From the NCBI RefSeq assembly GCF_001612805.1, contig NZ_BDBD01000011.1:372001-436000 (forward strand): DNA of 64,000 bases, written 5' to 3'. The translations under genes were made by a program, and so were the position numbers. Within the stretch, counting starts at the first letter, position 1. The number at the start of each line of letters is the position of its first letter. Origin of the DNA: Nocardia coubleae NBRC 108252 (GTDB lineage Bacteria; Actinomycetota; Actinomycetes; Mycobacteriales; Mycobacteriaceae). Below, piece after piece: positions 26,111 through 32,931 of the stretch. Below the pieces are notes generated by a model, which was not told where the DNA came from, did not search any database, and worked only from the letters and a program-made list of their open reading frames with translations.

Positions 26111-26596
26111 GTGAACACCCATTCCAGCCACGTAGAACGATACGAACTACCCGCTTTCGACGGCGAACCACCGGATGTGTCGGCGCGCGTGAGTGCCGAC
26201 ATCGAGACCCGATCGAACGCGATCGTCCTGTACGTACACGGCGACATCGACGCCTACACCATCACCCGCTGGCGCCACGTCCTCGACGACGCCTTCCAGC
26301 GAGCATCGGGTGGCAGGCAGTTGGTCGTCGACCTCGACGAGGTCACCTTCATGTCCTGCCGATCGATCATCGATCTGGCCTGTCGCGCCCAGCAACACCA
26401 CACCGTCCGGGTGAGCGTGGTCAAGGCCGCGCCTTCGGTCCTCGACCGCATCATCACCGCCGCCGGACTCGCCCAGTGGCTGACCCTGCACACAGACCTG
26501 GCCGACGTCATCTCGACGTCGACCGATCCGCCCCGACCGAGCCTGCGTGTGTGGACACACCGCGAACCCGACCGGGGCACCCCAACACATCAGTGA
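26111..26596 (+). CDS. STAS-domain protein (anti-sigma factor antagonist-like)
   Basis: A 161-residue protein with a STAS domain at about 30-135. VLYVHGDIDAYTITRW and LVVDLDEVTFMSCRSIIDLA match SpoIIAA/RsbV-type antagonists, whose phosphorylated Ser lies in the second motif. Such proteins release stress sigma factors from their anti-sigma kinases. No RsbW-type kinase or sigma gene is in the window, so the partner lies elsewhere. The start is uncertain: GTG 26111 is preferred over an upstream extension with low-complexity residues. Confidence 0.8.
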   Translation: MNTHSSHVERYELPAFDGEPPDVSARVSADIETRSNAIVLYVHGDIDAYTITRWRHVLDDAFQRASGGRQLVVDLDEVTFMSCRSIIDLACRAQQHHTVRVSVVKAAPSVLDRIITAAGLAQWLTLHTDLADVISTSTDPPRPSLRVWTHREPDRGTPTHQ

Positions 26597-26630
26597 AGAA
26601 GCAGTTCAGTTCTCTCGAGGAAGTTGTGCA

Positions 26631-26813
26631 ATGCGCTATTCCGATCATCCTGTCTTCGACACCACCGAACCGGCGACCGAGCCGGACGCCACCGTTGTCA
26701 GCTGGCCCGAACCGAGCCCACTGCAGTCGTGGTGGAACGACATCATGCAGGGCGTGAAGCCGCCGCGCACTCGAACCGGCGGCCAGAAATCCTCACGTCT
26801 GCCGCAGAACTAG
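26631..26813 (+). CDS. Small hypothetical protein
   Basis: A 60-residue ORF with GAGGAAG eight bases before its ATG, 34 bases after the STAS gene. The product is hydrophilic with a tryptophan-rich centre (VVSWPEPSPLQSWWNDIMQG) and a basic tail. I know no family. Ribosome binding site, spacing and a strong hairpin directly after the stop support a real gene. Confidence 0.6.
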   Translation: MRYSDHPVFDTTEPATEPDATVVSWPEPSPLQSWWNDIMQGVKPPRTRTGGQKSSRLPQN

Positions 26814-26819
26814 CCCGAT

Positions 26820-26852
26820 CGGTGCCGCAGGGCCGTCCGCCCTGCGGTGCCG
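26820..26852. terminator. Bidirectional terminator-like hairpin
   Basis: The arms CCGCAGGGC and GCCCTGCGG pair perfectly around a five-base loop and extend outward through two G-U and three Watson-Crick pairs, giving a 14-pair stem. It lies between convergent genes. There is no T-tract, as is usual in high-GC actinobacteria. Confidence 0.65.
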
Positions 26853-26862
26853 TCCGGACTGG

Positions 26863-27213
26863 TCACCCGGTCACCGTGGTACCAGCGGAAATCATCAGAT
26901 ACGCGGTCATCAGGATGAACAGGAACCATCCCGCCCCCTGCCACACCCGCCACGGCCGCCCGTCGCGATAACGCTGATAGGTGTGCACGAAAGCACCGAT
27001 CCCACCGGCCAGCAATACCAGCGACGGACCGATCATCACGGCGGCCTGCGCCGGGGTATCGCACAGGTGAGTCTGCGCGCCCGCACAATTCGTGCGTGTC
27101 GCGGCCCAGAAGTTCACCACGGCGAAGACGATCGCCGCGAAGCCGATCACACATACGCCGTAGAGCACGGCGCGACCGTATGCCTGGTCGTCACCACCGC
27201 CGCGGGCGGTCAT
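26863..27213 (-). CDS. Three-helix membrane protein, unrecognised
   Basis: A 116-residue protein with hydrophobic segments at about 14-36, 57-79 and 92-113. Between the first and second lies a short loop with two cysteines (NCAGAQTHLC), which could be disulfide-bonded outside the cell. Its ATG comes one base after the stop of the ChaB-like gene, so the two share an operon and the SigF-like promoter at 27671. I recognise no family. Confidence 0.72.
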   Translation of the reverse strand: MTARGGGDDQAYGRAVLYGVCVIGFAAIVFAVVNFWAATRTNCAGAQTHLCDTPAQAAVMIGPSLVLLAGGIGAFVHTYQRYRDGRPWRVWQGAGWFLFILMTAYLMISAGTTVTG

Positions 27214-27214
27214 C

Positions 27215-27637
27215 TCAGGACCGCGCCCGCGCGGTCGCACGCCGGTTGGCCTTCTCGATGGCTTCGACCAGTTCCTCCTTGGTCATCCGCCACCTTCCGG
27301 TGATCGACAACCGCCCGGCGACATCGATGAGGTGACTCTTGGTCGCGTTCGCGTTCACCCCTTCGGCGCTCTCACCGCGCGGCGTCCGCCCGCCGGAAGC
27401 AGCCCGCGAATCCGACGGCCCCCTGGTACCTTTCGGTTCCCAGTGATCCCCCACCTTCTCGAAACTGTGCTTCAAAGCGCTGTAGGCGACCCGGTTGGCG
27501 CGTTCCTCGGTGCCGTACTCGTCCAGCGCCGCGTCGTGGGCCTTGGCGAACGTCCGCTGTGCCTTGGCGCTGGAACGCTGCAAAGTGCTCGGCAGCTCCG
27601 ATGTCCGCGCCCGGCCCGAGCTCGTGGTCTTCGGCAT
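27215..27637 (-). CDS. ChaB-family protein with C-terminal Rho-N/SAP-like domain
   Basis: A 140-residue basic protein. The N-terminal part (LPSTLQRSSAKAQRTFAKAHDAALDEYG, shown here in part as the domain at 15-70) has the ChaB layout. The C-terminal segment LIDVAGRLSITGRWRMTKEE resembles the small Rho-N/SAP-like helix pair that binds nucleic acid. This fusion is common in actinobacteria and often stress-regulated. A perfect SigF-type promoter lies 34 bases upstream. Function is unknown; the original link to cation transport is weak. Confidence 0.83.
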   Translation of the reverse strand: MPKTTSSGRARTSELPSTLQRSSAKAQRTFAKAHDAALDEYGTEERANRVAYSALKHSFEKVGDHWEPKGTRGPSDSRAASGGRTPRGESAEGVNANATKSHLIDVAGRLSITGRWRMTKEELVEAIEKANRRATARARS

Positions 27638-27670
27638 CTCGACAGCCTTTCTCTCGCGGTCACTGTGGCG

Positions 27671-27695
27671 CTACCCAGGCCGGAGCAGCCGAAAC
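27671..27695 (-). promoter_or_regulatory. SigF-like promoter for the ChaB operon
   Basis: Minus strand GTTT, 15-base spacer, GGGTAG. Both boxes match the stress consensus. Plus-strand CTACCC is at 27671-27676 and AAAC at 27692-27695. Confidence 0.65.
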
Positions 27696-27754
27696 CCGCA
27701 GATCGAACCGAAAATAACGGTTTAGTAACCGCGGTTCCTGGCAACTATGAAGAT

Positions 27755-27955
27755 ATGACCCACTCACGTAATCGGACACCGAATACGACGAGTACGGATC
27801 TGACCAGCACCGCCATCATGTTGGCCACCTGCGTGTTCTTCTTGTTCGGTCTCACGACCCTCACCGGATCCCTGGCCGTCGCCGCTCTCGGCGCACTCGG
27901 CCTGGCCGCCGCCATGGCTACCGCGACCAAGATGGTCGGCCTCAACCACCTCTGA
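27755..27955 (+). CDS. Small two-helix membrane protein
   Basis: A 66-residue ORF with a polar, Thr/Ser-rich N-terminus and two hydrophobic segments (about 20-40 and 42-58, containing MLATCVFFLFGLTTL and AVAALGALGLAAAMATATKM). It is divergent from the ChaB gene. Only a weak GAAG precedes the ATG. A weak SigF-like element (GTTT, 16 bases, GGCAAC) lies upstream. I do not recognise the family. Confidence 0.55.
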   Translation: MTHSRNRTPNTTSTDLTSTAIMLATCVFFLFGLTTLTGSLAVAALGALGLAAAMATATKMVGLNHL

Positions 27956-27964
27956 CCCGCGCGC

Positions 27965-28930
27965 CTACTCGATCAGGTTCGCGCTCTTCAACCACTCGTA
28001 GGCGACATCGGCCGGGTCCTCCCCGTCGATGTCCACGCGACCGTTGAGCTCACGCATCAGATCGTCGGTGAGCCGCTCGGAGATGGCGCCGAGCAGCGGA
28101 CGCAGCTGCGGATGCGCCTCGATCACCGCACCACGCACCACAGCGGTCCCGCTGTAGGGCAGAAAGAACTTCTTGTCGTCTTCCAGCACAACCAGATTCA
28201 GGTTCTTCACCCGACCGTCGGTGGTGTAGACCATGCCGAACCGGCACGGCTCACCCTTGGCGGTCGCGGTGTAGACGACCCCCGCGTCCATCCTGGTGAC
28301 ATTGCCCGCGGGCACCCCGTTGGGATCGTTGTAGGGAATGCCGTACTTCGCCAGCATTGGGATGAAACCGTCCGAGCGACTGAAGAATTCGTCGTCGACA
28401 CAGAACGTGCGCTCCGCTACCGGCAGCTGCGCGACCGCCGACAACGACCGCACCCCCAGCCGTTCGGCCGTCGGCGTCGAGGCGGCGAAAGCGTAGGTGT
28501 CGTTGAAATTCGCGGGCGCCAACCACTCCAGATCGTGGTCACGCTTCTCCACATCGTGCACCCGCTGCCACAACTCCTGCGGGTCGACGATCGTCTCGGT
28601 CTCGTTGTGGTAGTTCACCCACCCCGTACCCGTGTACTCCCACAGCACATCCGCGTCGCCGTTGAGCTGCGCCTGCCGCGACGACGCCGACCCCGGCGCA
28701 CCCGTCAGATCCGTGATCGACGCGCCCGCCGCGGCCAGATACGTGGCGGTGATCTTGCCCAGCAGCACGCCCTCGGTGAAACTCTTCGACGTCACCGTCA
28801 GCTTCGCGCCCTCGAGCGGCCGATCGCCACCGGGCAGACTCGCGTCGTGGAACGTCCCCGACGAGCTCACCAGCCCACACCCGGCGAGCAGCGAAACACT
28901 CGCCACCAGCGCGCACACCAGCCGTCTCAT
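27965..28930 (-). CDS. Osmoprotectant ABC transporter substrate-binding lipoprotein (ProX/OpuBC-like)
   Basis: A 321-residue lipoprotein. The signal peptide ends in the lipobox LLAGC with Cys18. The mature part matches the OpuAC/QAT family: VTSKSFTEGVLLGKI near the start, then DVLWEYTGTGWVNY and LNLVVLEDDKKFFLPY. It would bind glycine betaine, choline, carnitine or a similar quaternary amine outside the membrane. The ATG overlaps the stop of the permease gene (ATGA). It is the last gene of a four-gene transporter operon. Confidence 0.9.
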   Translation of the reverse strand: MRRLVCALVASVSLLAGCGLVSSSGTFHDASLPGGDRPLEGAKLTVTSKSFTEGVLLGKITATYLAAAGASITDLTGAPGSASSRQAQLNGDADVLWEYTGTGWVNYHNETETIVDPQELWQRVHDVEKRDHDLEWLAPANFNDTYAFAASTPTAERLGVRSLSAVAQLPVAERTFCVDDEFFSRSDGFIPMLAKYGIPYNDPNGVPAGNVTRMDAGVVYTATAKGEPCRFGMVYTTDGRVKNLNLVVLEDDKKFFLPYSGTAVVRGAVIEAHPQLRPLLGAISERLTDDLMRELNGRVDIDGEDPADVAYEWLKSANLIE

Positions 28931-29664
28931 GAGATACCTCGCGGGGTCGCGGCCAGCTCCACGAGCCGGCCGAGCCAGTCGATGATCAACGCGAGCAGCC
29001 CGACGAGCACCGCACCGGAGATGAGCAACTTCGGCAGGAACAAGGTCACACCGGTCGTGATGAGCGTCCCGAGACTGGTCGCACCGATGAACGTGCTCAA
29101 GGTCGCGGTACCGACCAGGATCACCAGCGCCGTGCGCACACCGTTCAGGATCACCGGCACCGCGAGTGGCAACTCCACCTGCACCAGCGTCCGCAGCCCG
29201 GAGAACCCGATCCCCCGCGACGCCTCGATCGTGCGCTGATCCACCTGCCGCAACCCGACGATCGTGTTCTGCAGAATCGGCAGGATCGCGTAGACCACCA
29301 AACCGACCACCGCCGTGCGGAACCCGGTTCCCAACCAGAACGTGAAGAGCACGAGCAGACCCACCGCCGGGGCGGCCTGCCCGATATTGGCGATGTTCAC
29401 CGCCAGCGGTTCGAGCCTGCGCAACGCGGGCCGGGTCAGCGCGATGCCGAGCGGAATCGCGACCGCGACCACGATCAGCGTCGCCACCACGGTGAGCCGC
29501 ACATGCTCGACGATCGTCGTCCGCAGATTCGCCCAGCCCAGCGACGCCTGCTCGGTCGCGGTGAACGTCGACGCCCGGTACCACAGCAGGTACCCGATCC
29601 CGATCACCGCGATGATCAACGGTTCGAACCACACGTCGATCGGCAACGCGCGCAGCCGCTTCAC
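28927..29664 (-). CDS. Osmoprotectant ABC transporter permease (ProW/OpuBB-like)
   Basis: A 245-residue integral membrane protein with about six helices. The cytoplasmic coupling loop EASRGIGFSGLRTLVQVELPLAVPVI is the conserved EAA region that contacts the ATPase. GTG start overlaps the stop of the ATPase gene (GTGA), and the stop overlaps the binding-protein start. It pairs with the second permease at 30917-31561. Confidence 0.9.
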   Translation of the reverse strand: MKRLRALPIDVWFEPLIIAVIGIGYLLWYRASTFTATEQASLGWANLRTTIVEHVRLTVVATLIVVAVAIPLGIALTRPALRRLEPLAVNIANIGQAAPAVGLLVLFTFWLGTGFRTAVVGLVVYAILPILQNTIVGLRQVDQRTIEASRGIGFSGLRTLVQVELPLAVPVILNGVRTALVILVGTATLSTFIGATSLGTLITTGVTLFLPKLLISGAVLVGLLALIIDWLGRLVELAATPRGIS

Positions 29665-30920
29665 GCCGGATCACCCGGCCCCGGCTCCGCGGCGACCACC
29701 GGGGTCGGCGTCGGATCCGAACCATCGACATAGGTCTCGTAGGACGTCTCGCCCTCGGCATTGTGCGCCTCGGCCAGCTTGGTCTGGATCACGTCGGTCA
29801 CCGCACCGATACTGAGCGAACCGACCACCCTGCCCCGCCCGTCGGTGACCAGCGTGGCGCCCTGGCTCGCCGCGAGCATCGCGTCGAGGGCGTCGTTGAG
29901 CGTGGAGGACTGCGCGACCACCGGCAGCCGCCGATCCAGATAGTCCGACACCTCCGGCTTGCTCGACACCTCACGCAGCGACGGCCACGAACGGGGCCGC
30001 CCCGCCGAATCGACCACGACCACCCAGGTGTGGCCGGCGCGGGTGGCCCGGCCGATCACCTCTTTGGCTGGCTCACCGATCCGCGCGGTCGTCACCGGAT
30101 CGACCTCCACATCACCCACCCGGGACACCGTCAGATACGCCAGTTTCGCGCCCGATCCCACGAATTCCTCCACGAACGGTGTCGCCGGATCGGTGAGGAT
30201 CTCCTCGGGCCGCGCGTACTGCTCCACATGCCCACCCTCGGACAGGATGAGCACCCGATCGCCGAGCTTGGTCGCCTCCTCGAAATCGTGGGTAACGACG
30301 ACGATGGTCTTACCCAGCTCGTGCTGGATCGCGATCAGGCTGTCCTGCAAGCGAACTCGCGTGATCGGATCGACGGCGCCGAACGGTTCGTCCATCAGCA
30401 GTACCGGCGGATCCGCGGCGAGTGCCCGCGCCACACCCACGCGCTGCTGCTGACCGCCGGACATGTCCTTGGGCAGCCGGTCGGCGAAGGTCGCCGAGTC
30501 CAGACCCACCAGATCCAGCAGATATTCGGTACGCTCGGCGATGCGCTTCTTGTCCCAGCCGAGCACCCGGGGAATCGCCCCGATGTTCTTGGCCACCGAC
30601 CAGTGCGGGAACAACCCACCCGACTGGATGACATAACCGATGGACTGACGGAGCTTGTCCGGATCCTCCCTGGTCACATCGCGTCCACCGATGAAGATCC
30701 GGCCCTCCGTCGGCTCGATCAACCGGTTGATCATCTTCAGGGTCGTCGTCTTCCCGCAGCCCGACGGCCCGACGAAGGCGACGATCTCACCCGCCTCGAT
30801 CTCGAGGTCCAGCCGCTCGACGGCCGGCTTGTCCTGCCCCTTGTACCGCTTCACGACGGAGTCGAGGACGATGGACGCGCCGGTCACGTCGCGTTCGGAC
30901 GGGGTGGTCACCGTGGTCAT
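29661..30920 (-). CDS. Osmoprotectant ABC transporter ATPase with CBS domains (ProV/OpuBA-like)
   Basis: A 419-residue ATPase. Walker A GPSGCGKTT near 49, signature MSGGQQQRVGVARAL near 148, Walker B VLLMDEPFGAVD, and the switch His in VVVTHD. From about 255 a tandem CBS region follows (AQSSTLNDALDAMLAASQGATLVTD), known in OpuA-type systems as the osmotic or ionic-strength sensor. The tail after 390 is Pro/acidic. It overlaps both permease genes by four bases. Confidence 0.92.
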   Translation of the reverse strand: MTTVTTPSERDVTGASIVLDSVVKRYKGQDKPAVERLDLEIEAGEIVAFVGPSGCGKTTTLKMINRLIEPTEGRIFIGGRDVTREDPDKLRQSIGYVIQSGGLFPHWSVAKNIGAIPRVLGWDKKRIAERTEYLLDLVGLDSATFADRLPKDMSGGQQQRVGVARALAADPPVLLMDEPFGAVDPITRVRLQDSLIAIQHELGKTIVVVTHDFEEATKLGDRVLILSEGGHVEQYARPEEILTDPATPFVEEFVGSGAKLAYLTVSRVGDVEVDPVTTARIGEPAKEVIGRATRAGHTWVVVVDSAGRPRSWPSLREVSSKPEVSDYLDRRLPVVAQSSTLNDALDAMLAASQGATLVTDGRGRVVGSLSIGAVTDVIQTKLAEAHNAEGETSYETYVDGSDPTPTPVVAAEPGPGDPA

Positions 30921-31561
30921 GAGAGCCCCTTGGCAATGGTGAGTCGTCCGAGCAGGACGAGGAGCGCGTCGAACACCAACGCGACGACAACGATGAGAAT
31001 GGTTCCGGTGAGCGCCATTTCGAGCGCGTTCGCCCCGCCGAGCCGCGACAGCCCGTTGAAGATGAGCGAACCGAGTCCCGGACCGAGCACATAGGCGACG
31101 ATGGCGGCGACGCCGACGATCATCTGCGTGGACACCCTGATGCCGGTGAGGATCACCGGCCAGGCGATCGGCAGCTCGACGGTGAGCAGAATCCGCCACC
31201 GCGACAACCCGATCCCCCGCGCCGACTCCACCACCGAGGCCGGTACCGAGCGCAGGCCGACGATCGCATTACCGATCACCGGCAGCGCGGCGAAGAACGC
31301 CAGCATCAGAAACGACGGAACGACACCGAGCCCGAACGGCACGAGCAGCAGAGCCAACAGCGCCAGCGAGGGAATCGTCAACGCCACCCGGCTCGACGTG
31401 AGCGTCAATGCCGACGCCAGCGGCAGCTGGTACACCGCCACCGCGATCAGCACCGCGACAACGGTTCCCACCAGCACGGTCTGGAAAGCCAGCGACGCGT
31501 GCTGATAGGTGAGAAAGGTCAGCACCTCGCCCCGACCCTGGATATAACTCCACAAATTCAC
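30917..31561 (-). CDS. Osmoprotectant ABC transporter permease, first gene of the operon
   Basis: A 214-residue membrane protein with about five to six helices and the EAA-type loop ESARGIGLSRWRILLTVELPIAWPVI. GTG start. It is shorter at the N-terminus than the partner permease. It leads the four-gene operon permease-ATPase-permease-binding protein and lies 99 bases downstream of the TauD gene on the same strand. Confidence 0.9.
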   Translation of the reverse strand: MNLWSYIQGRGEVLTFLTYQHASLAFQTVLVGTVVAVLIAVAVYQLPLASALTLTSSRVALTIPSLALLALLLVPFGLGVVPSFLMLAFFAALPVIGNAIVGLRSVPASVVESARGIGLSRWRILLTVELPIAWPVILTGIRVSTQMIVGVAAIVAYVLGPGLGSLIFNGLSRLGGANALEMALTGTILIVVVALVFDALLVLLGRLTIAKGLS

Positions 31562-31660
31562 GGCATTCCCATCGTCGGGCTGGACCGATTCGCGCGCGAT
31601 CGCCGGATAAACCTGCGGTCGCAGACTAACCGATACCGCTCGGTCGACGGCGGATTCGCG

Positions 31661-32575
31661 TCAGGCCGCACGGTGGGGCGCGGTGACATAGTCGCGCGCA
31701 TCGCCCTCGATCACCGTGCTCGGCCGCCCGTCGACACCGACCGGGACCGGTCCCCCGAGCGTGATCCGGGTGAGCCTGCGATGCGCGCCGTCGTAATCGT
31801 CCACGGCGTAGTGCTGGGTGGCCCGGTTGTCCCAGATCGCGACATCGCCGAGCGACCAATTCCAGCGGGTGGTGTGCTCGAGGCGCGTCACCCGATCCTG
31901 GAAAAGCCTGAACAACGCCCGCGATTCGCTACCGGAGACGCCGACGATTTCCTTCACGAAGCAACCGAGCAGCAGGGCACGCTCACCGGTTTCCGGATGC
32001 ACTTCCACCACCGGATGCTCGGTCTCGAAATACGTCGACTCGAATTCGCGCCGATACGCCCGTTCGAAATCATCGGCTCGGTCCACAACGTCGGCCGCGT
32101 AGTCGTACCGATTGGTGTGCTTGGCGCGCAGATTCTCCGCGAGCAATTTCAGCGAGGCAGGCAGCGAGTTGTACGCCGCGACGGTGGACGCCCAGGTGGT
32201 CGTGCCGCCGTACTCGGGCAGCGTCACCGCCCGCAGGATCGAGGCCTTCGGCACCCGGTCGACGAACGTGACATCGGTGTGCCACACATTCGACCTGGTC
32301 TGATGCGAGTCGATCGCCAGACTCTTGGCCCCTGCCGAGGTCACCGTGGGGTGCGGGGTGGTCGGTGCACCGAGGAGCTCGGCGAATTCGTACTGCCCGT
32401 CCTCGCTCAGGTGCTCCTGACCGCGGAAGAAGATCACTTTGTGTTCGGCGAGCGCGGCGCGAATGGTGTCGACCGAACGCACATCGAGGTCACCACCGAG
32501 GCGGATGCCGTCGATGCGGGCACCGATGTGGGCGCCGAGCTTCACCACACGCAGGGCGTCGGCTGGAACGGACAT
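31661..32575 (-). CDS. TauD/TfdA-family 2-oxoglutarate dioxygenase
   Basis: A 304-residue Fe(II)/2-oxoglutarate enzyme. The iron triad is His99 and Asp101 (VWHTDVTF) plus His265 near the C-terminus; Arg270 in HRRLTRI fits the 2-oxoglutarate salt bridge. Family substrates include taurine, other sulfonates and alkyl sulfates. ATG at 32575 follows GAAAGG by seven bases. Its place ahead of an osmolyte transporter could mean that an imported compound is its substrate, but that is inference. Confidence 0.9.
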   Translation of the reverse strand: MSVPADALRVVKLGAHIGARIDGIRLGGDLDVRSVDTIRAALAEHKVIFFRGQEHLSEDGQYEFAELLGAPTTPHPTVTSAGAKSLAIDSHQTRSNVWHTDVTFVDRVPKASILRAVTLPEYGGTTTWASTVAAYNSLPASLKLLAENLRAKHTNRYDYAADVVDRADDFERAYRREFESTYFETEHPVVEVHPETGERALLLGCFVKEIVGVSGSESRALFRLFQDRVTRLEHTTRWNWSLGDVAIWDNRATQHYAVDDYDGAHRRLTRITLGGPVPVGVDGRPSTVIEGDARDYVTAPHRAA

Positions 32576-32931
32576 TCGAGGGCCTTTCGATCGAACCTGC
32601 GCGAACAGGACCTACGAAACCAGTCGGCGGATACAGCGAACAGCATTCTGTTCACGCTGAGCCGAAGGCGGCTTCTGCCCCTCGTGGTCCTAAGAAGGCC
32701 GGCGTAGCCGGTTGTTTTGTTAGGGACTGTAGGGTTATTCATTAGTAGATGCGCATATCGCGCTATCGGCATGCTATTTACCGATCTAAGGCTGGTCCGA
32801 GGCGTGCACCGCTCCGGCAAGCACATCGACCGTCGGCCTCGGCCGCCCGAATTACCTTGCCTCCCGGGCGAATAGATCGGGGCCGCGATAACCACTCCCC
32901 TCCCCCACCACATGACTGGCAGGATCGGGAC
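32576..32931. other. 356-base divergent intergenic region with two hairpins
   Basis: No gene is supported. The AT content is higher than in the neighbours. One hairpin lies at 32660-32673 (AGCCG-4-CGGCT). A second lies at 32699-32711 (CCGGC-GTA-GCCGG) and is followed on the plus strand by a T-rich run, so it looks like an intrinsic terminator although no plus-strand gene ends here. On the minus strand both would fall in the leader of the TauD gene. Confidence 0.5.
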
